Below are positions 17,378 to 26,798 of a DNA stretch of 64,000 bases, one piece after another. A program made the position numbers and the translations under genes. The notes under the pieces are model-generated. The model did not search any database. It was not told the origin of the DNA and was given only the letters and a program-made list of their open reading frames with translations. The stretch is from Eikenella corrodens (GTDB lineage: Bacteria; Pseudomonadota; Gammaproteobacteria; Burkholderiales; Neisseriaceae): the NCBI RefSeq assembly GCF_003990355.1, contig NZ_CP034670.1:1736001-1800000 (forward strand). The letters are read 5' to 3'. The first letter of the stretch is position 1. Each line of letters begins with the position of its first letter.

Positions 17378-19138
17378 TCAGGCGGCGGTGGATTTCCAAA
17401 AGTCGCGCGGCGGGTCGAGCACGGGTTGGACGATGCCGGTGCGCACGGCATAGTCGCCGAAGCCTTCGTCCGGCCGGCGGTTGCGTGCCCAGTCGCCGAT
17501 CCAGTCTTCCAAGATGGCGATGATTTCGGGCTCGGTGATGTTTTCTTTGTAGAGGCGCGGGATGCGGGTGCCGATGCGGTTGCCTCCGGCAAACAGGTTG
17601 TAGCGGCCGATGGCTTTGCCCACCAGGCCGATTTCGGCCAGCATCGAGCGGCCGCAGCCGTTGGGGCAGCCGTTTACGCGCAAAACGATGTGTTCGTCCC
17701 CCACGCCGTGTTTGTCCATGATGGCTTCCACCCGGCTGACGAGGCCGGGTAGGAAGCGTTCGGCTTCGGCCATCGCCAGCGGGCAGGTGGGCAGGGCGAC
17801 GCAGGCCATGCTGTGTTCGCGCTGCTTGCTGACCTGGCCGATCAGGCCGTGTTCGCGGGCGATTTTCTCGATTTTCTTTTTGTCGCGCGGCGGCACGCCC
17901 GCCACGATGAGGTTTTGGTTGGCAGTAAGGCGGAAGTCGCCTTTGTGGATTTTAGCGATTTCGCGCAGGCCGGTTTTGATGGGTTTGCCGGGGGTGTCGA
18001 TGATGCGGCCGTTTTCGATGAAGAGGGTGAGGTGCCAGTTGCCTTCTTCGCCTTTCACCCAGCCGATGCGGTCGCCGCGCGTGGTGAAGTGGTAGGGGCG
18101 GATGGGTTCGAAGGTGATGCCCATGCGTTTTTCGACTTCGGCTTTGAAAATGTCCACGCCGACGCGTTCCAGGGTGTAGCGGGTGCGGGCGTGTTTGCGG
18201 TCGCTTCGGTTGCCCCAGTCGCGCTGGGTGCTGACCACGGCTTCGGCGCAGTACAGGGTGTGGCTGAGCGGGACGAAGCCGAATTCGTAGGAGGTGTTGG
18301 GATAGGTGCTGGTGTTGCCGTGTTCGCTGGATAGGCCGCCGCCGACGAGGACGTTGAAGCCGACAAGGTGGCCGTTTTCTTCGATGGCGACGAAGCCCAA
18401 ATCGTTGGAGTGGATGTCCACTTCGTTGTCGGGCGGGATGACGACGGCGGTTTTGAATTTGCGCGGCAGGTAGTTTTTGCCGAGGATGGGCTCGACATCG
18501 TCCGCCACTTCTTTAATCAGCGGTTTTGGGGCTTCGGTGCTGAATACTTTTTCGCCGTCCAGCCAGATGTCGGCGTAGGCGGTGGTGCGCGGCAGCAGCT
18601 GCATGCTGATTTTCTTCGCCCATTCGTGCGCTTCTTTGTGCAGGCTGCTTTCCACGGGGTTGGTGGTGCACAGCACGTTGCGGTTCACGTCGCTGGCGGT
18701 GGCGATGGAATCGAGGCCGAGTTTGTGCAGCCATTGGTGCATGGGTTTGATGTCGGGCTTCAATACGCCGTGGTATTGGAAGGTTTGGCGGTTGGTGAGC
18801 CGGATGGAGCCGTAGAGGGTGTGCTCGCCGGCGAATTGGTCGATGCCCAGCCACTGCTGCGGGGTAATCACGCCGCCGGGCAGGCGGCAGCGCAGCATCA
18901 TGCTTTTGAGCGGCTCGAGTTTCTGTTCGACGCGTTCGGCGCGGATGTCGCGGTTGTCCTGCTCGTACATGCCGTGGAAGCGGATGAGCTGGAAGTTGTC
19001 GCCTTTAAAGGCGCCGGTGAGGCCGTCGGTGAGGTCGTCGGAAATGGTGCCGTGCAGGTAGTCGCTCTGATCTTTGAGCCGTTCGTTGTCGGACAGCGGG
19101 GCGGCGGGGAGTTTGGCGCGGGGGTCGGGGTTGCTCAT
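17378..19138 (-). CDS. cysI: Sulfite reductase hemoprotein beta subunit
   Basis: The 586-residue subunit carries siroheme and a 4Fe-4S cluster and reduces sulfite to sulfide with electrons from CysJ. The cluster ligands are visible in CVALPTCPLAMAEAER and NGCPNGCGRSMLAEIG near the C-terminus, and the siroheme-binding arginines lie in IRLTNRQTFQYHG. MSNPDPRAK at 19138 is the family-type start, although the frame is open for 137 more codons. A Kingella-type uptake sequence (18640-18651) lies inside the gene. It is the last gene of the cys cluster. Confidence 0.95.
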   Translation of the reverse strand: MSNPDPRAKLPAAPLSDNERLKDQSDYLHGTISDDLTDGLTGAFKGDNFQLIRFHGMYEQDNRDIRAERVEQKLEPLKSMMLRCRLPGGVITPQQWLGIDQFAGEHTLYGSIRLTNRQTFQYHGVLKPDIKPMHQWLHKLGLDSIATASDVNRNVLCTTNPVESSLHKEAHEWAKKISMQLLPRTTAYADIWLDGEKVFSTEAPKPLIKEVADDVEPILGKNYLPRKFKTAVVIPPDNEVDIHSNDLGFVAIEENGHLVGFNVLVGGGLSSEHGNTSTYPNTSYEFGFVPLSHTLYCAEAVVSTQRDWGNRSDRKHARTRYTLERVGVDIFKAEVEKRMGITFEPIRPYHFTTRGDRIGWVKGEEGNWHLTLFIENGRIIDTPGKPIKTGLREIAKIHKGDFRLTANQNLIVAGVPPRDKKKIEKIAREHGLIGQVSKQREHSMACVALPTCPLAMAEAERFLPGLVSRVEAIMDKHGVGDEHIVLRVNGCPNGCGRSMLAEIGLVGKAIGRYNLFAGGNRIGTRIPRLYKENITEPEIIAILEDWIGDWARNRRPDEGFGDYAVRTGIVQPVLDPPRDFWKSTAA

Positions 19139-19251
19139 GGTTGGGTTCCTTTGGGTTCGGGTTGTTTTGGGGCTGTCTGAAAGGCGGTTTCCCGTTTTCA
19201 GGCAGCCTGTCCGTTTCCTGCTCGGGGCTACCTGAAAAACAGCCGCTGTTT

Positions 19252-21033
19252 TCAATACACGTCGCGCTGGTAGCGGCCTTCCTGGCGCAGGTTGTCGAGG
19301 TATTCGTCTGCGTCGTCGGGGCTCAGGCTGCCTTGTTCGGCGATGGTGTCGAGCAGGGCCTGTTCCACGTCTTTGGCCATGCGCGAGGCGTCGCCGCATA
19401 CGTAGATGTGCGCGCCCTGCTGCAGCCATTGCCACAGTTCGGCGGCTTCTTCGCGGATTTTGTGCTGCACGTAGATTTTCTCTTCCTGATCGCGCGACCA
19501 GGCGAAGTCGTATTTGTTGAGCAGGCCGTCTTTCGCCCAGCCCTGCCATTCGGTTTGGTAGAGGAAGTCTTGGGTGAAGTGCTGGTTGCCGAAAATCAGC
19601 CAGTTTTTGCCATTGTCGCCGTTGGCGGCGCGCTGCTGCATGAAGGCGCGGAAGGGGGCGACGCCGGTGCCAGCGCCGATCATGATCACGGGCGTTTCCG
19701 GGTTTTCAGGTAGCCTGAAGCGGGGGTTTTCTTCCACGAACACGCGCACGCTGCCTTCTTCTTCCAGCCGCCCGCCCAGAAAGCCGGAGGCGACGCCGGT
19801 GCGCGGGATGCCGTTGTGTTCGTAGCGCAGCACGCCCACGGTGAGGTGCACTTCCTCGCCCACTTCTTCGGGCGCGGAGGAGATGGAGTAGAGGCGCGGG
19901 GCGAGCGGGCGCAGCAGGCCGGCGAGCTGTTCGGCGGTGAGCGTGGCGGGGTATTGCGACACGATGCCGGCAATCGGATTGGCGGCGGCGTAGGCGGAAG
20001 CGTCGGCGGCGGCCTGCTTCAACTCGGGGTTGCCGGAGATTTCGGCGTAGCCCTGCACGAACTGCGGGGTGTTCAGGCCGATTTCCCAGTCGTGCAGCAG
20101 GGCTTCGCGCACGGTTTTGCCCTGTCCGCCCGCGTTCACCGGCTCGTCGCCCTTGAGCGAGACGGCGGCGAGGATTTCGTCCACGACGGCGGGGTCGTTT
20201 TCAAACCATACGCCCAGCGCGTCGCCCGCGCGGTATTGCAGGCCGGAGCCGGAGAGGTCGATTTCGATGTGGCGCACGTCTTTTTCCGAATCGCGGCCGG
20301 TGATTTTCTGGCGGGCGAGCAGGGTGGCGGGAAAGGGGTTGGCTTTGTTGTAGGCGGATGCGGGCGCGGCGGGGCTGCCCGAAGCGTTGCCGGTATTGGC
20401 TGCAGCGGCGGGCGCGGCGGCCAGGCTGCCCACCAGCGGCACGATTTTATCCAGCCAGGCGGCGGCTTCGGCCTGGTATTCCAAGTCGCAATCCTGCCGC
20501 TCCAGCAGGCGTTCGCCGCCGAGTTTGGCTAACAGTTCGTCGAAACTTTTGCCCGCGCCGCAGAACATGGGGTAGCTGGAGTCGCCCAGACCGAGCACGG
20601 CGAATTTGAGGCCGGAAAGCTTGGGGGCTTTTTTGCCGCTGAGCAGTTTGTAGAGGCTGAGCGCTTCTTCGGGCGGCTCGCCTTCGCCCTGGGTGGAGGT
20701 AACGAGCAGCACGAGTTGTTCGCCGGCGATGTTTTTGGGCTTGTAGTCGGCGGCGGCGGTGTGGGCGGCGTTCACGCCGGCGGTGGCAAGCCTCTGATGC
20801 AGCTCTGCGGCCACTTTGCGGGCGTTGCCGGTTTGCGAGGCGGAAATCACGGCCACGCGCAGGGGTTCGGCGGCGGGGGCGGCCAGAGCGGGGGCTGCGG
20901 CGGCAGGCGCACCGATGCCGGGCTGCACGGCCTGCCCGCCGGCCTGCGACCAGCAGTAGCCGGAGAGCCAGGCCAGCTGCAGGGGGTTGAGCGCGGCGAT
21001 TTGGGCGGCGAGTTCGGGGGGAAGCGGGTTCAT
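19252..21033 (-). CDS. cysJ: Sulfite reductase flavoprotein alpha subunit
   Basis: The 593-residue protein has an N-terminal flavodoxin domain (about 58-200, SASQTGNARKVA and TSTQGEGEPPEEA), an Ala/Pro linker and a ferredoxin-NADP reductase-like domain with RLYSISSAP (FAD), GAGTGVAPFRAF (NADPH) and the C-terminal YQRDVY. It passes electrons from NADPH to CysI. The stretch RLPENPE near residue 440 is encoded by an uptake sequence, in a loop just before the NADPH site. Confidence 0.95.
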   Translation of the reverse strand: MNPLPPELAAQIAALNPLQLAWLSGYCWSQAGGQAVQPGIGAPAAAAPALAAPAAEPLRVAVISASQTGNARKVAAELHQRLATAGVNAAHTAAADYKPKNIAGEQLVLLVTSTQGEGEPPEEALSLYKLLSGKKAPKLSGLKFAVLGLGDSSYPMFCGAGKSFDELLAKLGGERLLERQDCDLEYQAEAAAWLDKIVPLVGSLAAAPAAAANTGNASGSPAAPASAYNKANPFPATLLARQKITGRDSEKDVRHIEIDLSGSGLQYRAGDALGVWFENDPAVVDEILAAVSLKGDEPVNAGGQGKTVREALLHDWEIGLNTPQFVQGYAEISGNPELKQAAADASAYAAANPIAGIVSQYPATLTAEQLAGLLRPLAPRLYSISSAPEEVGEEVHLTVGVLRYEHNGIPRTGVASGFLGGRLEEEGSVRVFVEENPRFRLPENPETPVIMIGAGTGVAPFRAFMQQRAANGDNGKNWLIFGNQHFTQDFLYQTEWQGWAKDGLLNKYDFAWSRDQEEKIYVQHKIREEAAELWQWLQQGAHIYVCGDASRMAKDVEQALLDTIAEQGSLSPDDADEYLDNLRQEGRYQRDVY

Positions 21034-21400
21034 GGCGGGTTCCTTGGGGTGGTTTGTTATGGGCTGGGGCTACCTGAAAATTAAGAGGCGGATTGTTGGG
21101 TTACGGCTTGCAGCCTAATCCAACCTACTCTTGCTAATCTTGCTGCGGGCTACCTGAAATTTGGCCGTCGGGTTTTCAGGTAGCCCGTCTTGCGTACTGC
21201 GGGTTGCCTTTAAGGTTTCAGGTAGCTCTCGGGGTTTATGCAGACCTTGCGGCCTGCTGCCCTCTCCCGCGGGAGAGGGGGGATGGGTTTCAGGTAGCCT
21301 TCTCTCACGGGAAGGGGCGGCGGTTTCAGACGGCCTTTGTTTGTTCTGTTCGGCATTTATGTCCGCTCGGCGGGCTACCTGAAAGCTGGCCGTCGGGTTT
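21034..21400. other. Gene-free gap packed with uptake sequences
   Basis: The 367 bases between cysJ and cysN hold at least six Eikenella-type DUS copies in both orientations, one Neisseria-type copy (TTCAGACGGCCT, 21325-21336) and part of a TAACCCAAC palindromic repeat (21093-21130). I see no gene, and the inverted pairs could reduce read-through from cysN to cysJ. Confidence 0.8.
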
Positions 21401-22729
21401 TCAGGTAGCCTGTTCTGCCTGCTGCGTTTCGCCTACCGCTTCTGCATCGGCCAGTATCATGCCGGCGGCGGCGGTGTGGTTGGTGGCTTCGTCTATCAGG
21501 ATGAAGGCGCCGGTGGCGGGGTTGGCGGCGTAGGGGGTGCAGACGAGGGGTTGCGCCAGTGTGAGCTCGACTTCGCCCAGGTCGTTCATTTCCAGTGTGT
21601 TGCGCCCGGCGGAGTGGCTGAGGGTGTGCACGTCCCACACGCGGCGTACGGCGGCGATTTTGGCGGGCACGGTGCGGGTGGTGTGTTTGAGCAGGTATTT
21701 GCGGGCGGGATTGAGCGGGCGGTTGTCGAACCAGCACAGGGTGGCGGCAAGGCGGCGCTGCGGCGCGAGGGGGCTGGCGGCGGAAAGGATGGTGTCGCCG
21801 CGCGAGATGTCGATGTCGTCGGCGAGGAGAAGGGTGGCGGGTTCGCCTGCGGTTGCCTGATCCACGCTGCCTTTGAGGCCGATGATGCCGCGCACGCTGC
21901 TTTCGAGCCCGGCGGGTTCGACGCGGATTTTGTCGCCCACACGCACGCTGCCGGCCTCGATGCGGCCTTGGTAGCCGCGGAAGTCGTCTTGTTTGCTGCC
22001 GTCGGCGCGCTGCACGAGCTGTACGGGGAAGTGGAAGTCTTGCGGCGCTTCGGACACGCCTTCGCCTGCGGGCAGGCTTTCCAGCACTTGCAGCAGCGAG
22101 CCGCCTCGGTACCACGGGGTGTGGGCGCTTTCGTGCACGATGTTGTCGCCGTTGAGGGCGGAGATGGGGATGAAGCGGGTTTCGGGCAGGCCGAGGGTGT
22201 CGGCCAGTTCGCGGTAGGCGGCGGCGACGGCGTTGAATTTTTCTTGGCTGAAGCCGAGCAAGTCCATTTTGTTGACGGCCACGATGATGTGCGGGCAGCG
22301 CAGGTGGCGCAGGATGGCGGAGTGGCGCTTGGTTTGCGGCAGCAGTTGCAGCGGCTGTTGGGAAAAATCGAGCTGGGCGGCGTCGATGAGCAATACGGCG
22401 GCGTGGGCGGTGGAGGCGCCGGTTACCATGTTGCGGGTGTATTGTTCGTGGCCGGGGGTGTCGGCGATGATGAATTTGCGGCGGGCGGTGGCGAAGTAGC
22501 GGTAGGCCACGTCGATGGTGATGCCTTGTTCGCGTTCGGCTTCGAGGCCGTCGGTGAGGGCGGAGAAGTCGATCGCGCCTTGGCTGCGGCTGCTTTCGAG
22601 GCGGCGCACCTGGTCGCCGAGCAGGGCTTTGCTGTCGTAGAGCAGGCGGCCGATGAGGGTGGATTTGCCGTCGTCCACGCTGCCGGCGGTGATGAAGCGC
22701 AGGGGGGCTTGGCGGTGGGGGCTGGTCAT
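21401..22729 (-). CDS. cysN: Sulfate adenylyltransferase subunit 1 (GTPase)
   Basis: The 442-residue GTPase subunit activates sulfate to APS together with CysD. The G motifs are visible: TAGSVDDGKSTLIGRLL (G1, residues about 14-30), ADTPGHEQYTRNM (G3) and VNKMDL (G4). MTSPHRQAPLRFITAG at 22729 is the family-type start; the open frame upstream is unlikely to be translated. There is no fused CysC kinase domain. The gene ends GCT ACC TGA from an uptake sequence, giving a repeat-derived A-T-stop. Confidence 0.94.
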   Translation of the reverse strand: MTSPHRQAPLRFITAGSVDDGKSTLIGRLLYDSKALLGDQVRRLESSRSQGAIDFSALTDGLEAEREQGITIDVAYRYFATARRKFIIADTPGHEQYTRNMVTGASTAHAAVLLIDAAQLDFSQQPLQLLPQTKRHSAILRHLRCPHIIVAVNKMDLLGFSQEKFNAVAAAYRELADTLGLPETRFIPISALNGDNIVHESAHTPWYRGGSLLQVLESLPAGEGVSEAPQDFHFPVQLVQRADGSKQDDFRGYQGRIEAGSVRVGDKIRVEPAGLESSVRGIIGLKGSVDQATAGEPATLLLADDIDISRGDTILSAASPLAPQRRLAATLCWFDNRPLNPARKYLLKHTTRTVPAKIAAVRRVWDVHTLSHSAGRNTLEMNDLGEVELTLAQPLVCTPYAANPATGAFILIDEATNHTAAAGMILADAEAVGETQQAEQAT

Positions 22730-22991
22730 GATGTCGGGCTTTCTTTGGGTGGGTTGTTCGGGTTTCAGACGGCCTGGGCGGCGGGTCTGCGCTGTTTCGG
22801 GTTCGGCTGCCTCCGTCTGCACGGGGCGGGGCGAAGTGCTTTCAGGCTGCCGCCGCCGTTTTGCGGGCTCGGGCGCGGGCATTCGCGTTCCACATCCGCT
22901 TTGGCGTTGTGTCGGCTCGCGCTGCGGCCTGCCTTGCGGCTTTTTAGGCTACCTGAAAAACGGTGCGGGGCTTTTTCAGGTAGCCTTCGGG

Positions 22992-23912
22992 CTAGAAATA
23001 GCCTTGTTTCTTGCGCTGCTCCATGGCGGCTTCGCTCACTTGGTCGTCCATGCGGGTGGCGCTGCGCTCGGAGATGTCGGCCAGGGCGGTTTCGGCGATG
23101 ATTTCGGCGGGGGTGGCGGCGCTGCTGGCCACGGGGCAGGTGCAGGAGATGTCGCCCACGGTGCGGAAGCGCACGGACAATTCTTCTATCTGTTCGCCTT
23201 CGCGCGGCGGGGTGAGCTCGGTTACGGGCACTAAGAGGCCGTTGCGGCGCACCACTTGGCGGCGGTGGGCGTAGTAGATCGGCGGCAGGGCGAGCTTTTC
23301 GCGTTCGATGTATTGCCAGATGTCGAGTTCGGTCCAGTTGGATATGGGGAACACGCGCAGGTTCTCGCCGGGGTGCAGGCGGGCGTTGTAGAGCGACCAG
23401 AGTTCGGGGCGCTGGTCTTTGGGGTTCCATTGGCCGAATTCGTCGCGGAAGGAGAAGATGCGCTCTTTGGCGCGGGCTTTTTCTTCGTCGCGCCGCGCGC
23501 CGCCCATCAGTGCGCCGAAGCCGTGCTCTTCGATGGTTTCGAGCAGGGTAACGGCTTGGGCGGCGTTGCGGGAGTCGGTTTCGCGCCGCAGCACCACCGT
23601 GCCTTTGGCGATGGAGTCTTCTACGCTGCCGACGATGAGCCGTGCGCCGGATTCCCGGGCGGTTTGGTCGCGGAAGGCGATGACTTCGGGGTAGTTGTGG
23701 CCGGTGTCGATGTGCACCAGCGGGAAGGGCAGCGGGATGCTCCGCCCGGGCACGGCGAAGGCTTTGCGGGCGAGGGCGAGCAGGACGACGGAGTCTTTGC
23801 CGCCGGAAAACAGGATGGCGGGGTTGCGGCATTCGGCCAGCACTTCGCGGATGATGTGGACGGATTCGGCTTCGAGCCAGTCGAGGTGATCGTTTTGCAG
23901 GGTGGCGCTCAT
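22992..23912 (-). CDS. cysD: Sulfate adenylyltransferase subunit 2
   Basis: The 306-residue PP-loop subunit has the AMP-forming motif LFSGGKDSVVLLALA (about 34-48), the family block HIDTGHNYPEVIAFRD, and the C-terminal SATRMDDQVSEAAMEQRKKQGYF region. With CysN it makes APS from sulfate and ATP. It is separated from cysN by 262 bases holding uptake sequences, including one of Neisseria type (22764-22775). Confidence 0.96.
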   Translation of the reverse strand: MSATLQNDHLDWLEAESVHIIREVLAECRNPAILFSGGKDSVVLLALARKAFAVPGRSIPLPFPLVHIDTGHNYPEVIAFRDQTARESGARLIVGSVEDSIAKGTVVLRRETDSRNAAQAVTLLETIEEHGFGALMGGARRDEEKARAKERIFSFRDEFGQWNPKDQRPELWSLYNARLHPGENLRVFPISNWTELDIWQYIEREKLALPPIYYAHRRQVVRRNGLLVPVTELTPPREGEQIEELSVRFRTVGDISCTCPVASSAATPAEIIAETALADISERSATRMDDQVSEAAMEQRKKQGYF

Positions 23913-24054
23913 GGCGGGCTTTCTGTGTCGGGTTGGTTGTTCGGGTTGCGGTTTCAGGTAGCCCGTAGCGGGCTGGGCTACCTGAAAATATCGGGCTTGC
24001 GGCGGGCTGAAGAGTCCCTTACGTTTTTTCAGGTAGCCTTTTGGGTTGCGGCGG

Positions 24055-24849
24055 CTATTTGTGCAGGCCGCATTCTTTGCTGTCGCGGCTTTCCCACCAC
24101 CAGCGGCCGGAGCGGATGTCTTCGCCTTCCTTCACGGGCATGGTGCAGGGTTCGCAGCCGATGCTGGGGTAGCCTTGGCGGTAGAGTTCGTTGAATGGCA
24201 GGCGCTGCTGCAGGGTGTAGGCCCACACTTCCTGTTCGCTCCAGTCGAAAATCGGGTTGTATTTGGCGATGCCGCGCGCGCTGTCGTGTTCGGCCAGGGC
24301 GAGTTCGCTGCGGGTTACCGACTGCCCGCGGCGCTGGCCGGTGAGCCAGGCGTCGGCATCGGCCAGGGCGCGGTTGAGCGGCTCGACTTTGCGGATGTGG
24401 CAGCAGCGCTTGCGCAATTCCACGCTGTCGTAGAAGGCATTCAGGCCGTGGGTTTGCACGTATTCTTCCACCGCTTTTTCTTCGGGGTAGTAGAGGCGGA
24501 AGTCGAGCGCGGGGTAGCGGCGGCGCACTTCGTCGGCCAAATCGAGGGTTTCGGCGTTGAGGCGGCCGGTTTGCAGCATGAACACTTCCACGCGCAGGCC
24601 TTGCTGCGCCAGCAGGTCGGTAATCAGCATGTCTTCCACCGCCAGGCTGCTGGCCAGCTTCACGCGGCTGTGGCGGCGGTAGATTTCCAGCAGGCGGCGG
24701 CGCAGCGCGGCGGTTTTTTCAGGTAGCCTTTGGTACACGGCGGAAATGGGGCGGGGAATCTGCCACAGCTTGGGGCGGAAGGATACGGCGGAAGCGGTTT
24801 CTTCGCGGACAACCGGAATTTCTCGGATATTCACGGCATTCCCCCTCAT
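24055..24849 (-). CDS. cysH: Adenylylsulfate (APS) reductase, CysH family
   Basis: The 264-residue reductase converts activated sulfate to sulfite using thioredoxin. It carries the paired cysteines ELRKRCCHIRKVEPL and the GCEPCTMPV pair that ligate a 4Fe-4S cluster, plus the C-terminal SKECGLHK catalytic cysteine. The cluster cysteines mark the APS-using rather than the PAPS-using form, in keeping with the absence of cysC nearby. Its start overlaps the cysG stop (ATGA). An uptake sequence encodes RLPEK near residue 42. Confidence 0.93.
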   Translation of the reverse strand: MRGNAVNIREIPVVREETASAVSFRPKLWQIPRPISAVYQRLPEKTAALRRRLLEIYRRHSRVKLASSLAVEDMLITDLLAQQGLRVEVFMLQTGRLNAETLDLADEVRRRYPALDFRLYYPEEKAVEEYVQTHGLNAFYDSVELRKRCCHIRKVEPLNRALADADAWLTGQRRGQSVTRSELALAEHDSARGIAKYNPIFDWSEQEVWAYTLQQRLPFNELYRQGYPSIGCEPCTMPVKEGEDIRSGRWWWESRDSKECGLHK

Positions 24850-26306
24850 GCCGCCTGCCCGGCCGCTGCGGCGGGCTGCGGCTGCACATACCGGCCGCCC
24901 TGTTCGTCCTGCCGGCCGGGCTGTCCGCCGAACCAGGCCAAATCCTGCCGCAGCGCCACGGTTTCGCCGATCACCAGCAGGGCGGGCTGGGCGGCTTGCG
25001 CGGCCAATTCGGGCAGTTCGGCCAGGCTGCCGGAAAACACCTGCTGATGCGGCAGCGTGCCGCAGCTGATGACGGCGGCAGGCGTGGAGGCGGCACGGCC
25101 GTGCGCAATCAGCTCGCGCGAAAGTTCGGCGGCCTTAATCGTGCCCATATACACCACCAGCGTCTGCCGGTTTTGCGCCAGGGCGGGCCAGTCGGGCGCT
25201 TCGGCGTCGATTTTGCGGTGGCCGGTGATGAACATCGCGCCATGCGCGTGGTCGCGGTGGGTGAGCGGGATGCCGGCGTAGGCGGCGGCGCCCAGTGCGG
25301 CGGTGATGCCGGGCACCACTTCGAACGGAATGCCCGCTTCGCGCAAGGCTTCCAATTCCTCGCCGCCGCGCCCGAACACGAACGGGTCGCCGCCTTTGAG
25401 CCGCACCACGCGTTTGCCCGCGCGGGCATGGCGCACCAGCAGGCGGTTGGTTTCCTCCTGCGGCACACTGCCGCCGCCGGCGCGCTTGCCCACGCAGATT
25501 TTGTCGGCATCGCGCCGCACCAAATCCAGCACCGCATCCGACACCAGCGCGTCGTACAGCACCACGTCGGCTTCCTGAATGCGCTGCAGGCCTTTGAGCG
25601 TGAGCAGGCCGGCATCGCCCGGCCCCGCGCCCACCAGCGCCACTTCGCCGCTTTGCGGCTGCTCCCCGGCCAAATGCCGCCACACCAGCTGCCCGGCCTC
25701 GCGGCTGCGGCGGCTTTCCGCCAAACGCCGGAAGGCGGCGGAAGCAAACAGCCTTTCCCAGAAGCGGCGGCGCTGCGTCGTGCTGCCGAGCCGCGCCTTT
25801 ACGCGGCCGCGCCATTGCCCAGCAATCTGCGCCATCACGCCCAAACCCTGCGGCAGCAAGGCTTCCAGGCGTTCGCGCAGCAGCCGCGCCAGCACCGGCG
25901 CCTTGCCGCCGCTGGAAATGGCGATTTGGATGGGGTTGCGGTCGATAATCGAGGGGAAGATGAAGTTGCAGCGGGCGGGGTCGTCCACCGTGTTCACCAG
26001 CAGGCGGCGACTCTGCGCGGCTTGGAACACCCGCTCGTTCAAATCGGAATCGTCGGTGGCGGCCACGGAGAGGAAGGCCGTGTCGAGCAGTTCGGGCGAG
26101 AACGCGCGCGCCGCCCACTCCACCCTGCCCGCGCCGTGCAGCGCGGCCACTTTCGGATGCAGCCGGCCCGCCGCAATGCGGACAACCGCGCCGCAGCGCA
26201 GCAGCAGGCGGATTTTGCGCAAAGCCACATGACCCGCGCCCACCACTAGCACGGGGCGGCCTTTCAAATCGGCAAACAGGGGGAAGTAGTCCATTTCCGT
26301 TCTCAC
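24846..26306 (-). CDS. cysG: Siroheme synthase (multifunctional)
   Basis: The 486-residue protein makes the siroheme needed by CysI. The N-terminal half is a precorrin-2 dehydrogenase/ferrochelatase (VLVVGAGHVALRK, NTVDDPARCNFIFPS). The C-terminal half is uroporphyrinogen-III C-methyltransferase (VALVGAGPGDAGLLTLKG, RLKGGDPFVFGRGGEE, VVPGITAALGAAAYAGIPLTH). The start could also be the ATG at 26294 (MDYFPLFADLKG), which is the usual family start. It is the first gene of the cys cluster. Confidence 0.95.
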   Translation of the reverse strand: MRTEMDYFPLFADLKGRPVLVVGAGHVALRKIRLLLRCGAVVRIAAGRLHPKVAALHGAGRVEWAARAFSPELLDTAFLSVAATDDSDLNERVFQAAQSRRLLVNTVDDPARCNFIFPSIIDRNPIQIAISSGGKAPVLARLLRERLEALLPQGLGVMAQIAGQWRGRVKARLGSTTQRRRFWERLFASAAFRRLAESRRSREAGQLVWRHLAGEQPQSGEVALVGAGPGDAGLLTLKGLQRIQEADVVLYDALVSDAVLDLVRRDADKICVGKRAGGGSVPQEETNRLLVRHARAGKRVVRLKGGDPFVFGRGGEELEALREAGIPFEVVPGITAALGAAAYAGIPLTHRDHAHGAMFITGHRKIDAEAPDWPALAQNRQTLVVYMGTIKAAELSRELIAHGRAASTPAAVISCGTLPHQQVFSGSLAELPELAAQAAQPALLVIGETVALRQDLAWFGGQPGRQDEQGGRYVQPQPAAAAGQAA

Positions 26307-26318
26307 TCTAAAACCGTG

Positions 26319-26333
26319 CGCCTATCATAGGCG
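26319..26333. promoter_or_regulatory. Perfect 15-base palindrome upstream of cysG, possible operator/-10
   Basis: CGCCTATCATAGGCG is a perfect inverted repeat 13 bases before the cysG ATG. On the minus strand it contains TATGAT, a good -10 match. No convincing -35 is seen. A role in control of the cys cluster is inferred from position only. Confidence 0.35.
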
Positions 26334-26493
26334 AAGCGGCGGGGGGAACGGAAAGACTGATTTCGCCATTAGATAGAAGGAAAAATTATATGTGGTGCAA
26401 CAGATTGTTTTGTATGCCGTTATAAGAGAGAGGGCTGATCGGCAGCCAAGCCAAGGGAAAGCTTGGGAGAGGGTTCGGACAGCTTCAAATCAC

Positions 26494-26538
26494 AGGGCTA
26501 CCTGAAAAATGAAGAAGGCTGCCTTTTTCAGGTAGCCT
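26494..26538. repeat. Inverted DUS pair in the cysG-hemJ gap
   Basis: GGGCTACCTGAAAAATGAA is followed by a partial simDUS (AGGCTGCC) and TTCAGGTAGCCT. Together with the relic at 26552 and single copies near 26750 and 26774 these are the only structures seen in the 26307-26798 gap. Confidence 0.5.
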
Positions 26539-26551
26539 TTTATCCAATCTG

Positions 26552-26625
26552 AATAGCGGATGAACGAAAACTGGGTAAAGCGGCTGGCTGCAGGCAGTAT
26601 GCACATACGGCAAGGCGGGGCACGC
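26552..26625. repeat. Decayed Correia-like element
   Basis: AATAGCGGATGAACGAAAAC, then GCTGCAGGCAGTATGCACAT and ACGGCAAGGCGGGGCACGC, match the left two thirds of the intact elements with about one change in five. The right end is missing. Confidence 0.5.
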
Positions 26626-26798
26626 AGCATTTCGGCCATCAGCCAGCAAAGCTACCTGCAACCAAAGCGCCATTCCCCGCCCCGCCCTGCCCATCAAAAA
26701 AGTTGCCTGCAACCGCAATGGGCATCACCTGCCGCCATAACAAAAATTTTCAGGTAGCCTCCCGTTTTGGAAAGGCTACCTGAAAATCCGTATCCGCA

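Noticed and set aside
21476..23101. 541-codon open frame on the plus strand opposite cysN
   Set aside because: It is the antisense shadow of a GC-rich gene; composition is Gly/Val/Ala-rich with no recognisable motif, while the minus strand has clear CysN motifs.
24996..26249. 417-codon open frame opposite cysG
   Set aside because: Antisense shadow of cysG with His/Arg/Gln-rich low-complexity composition.
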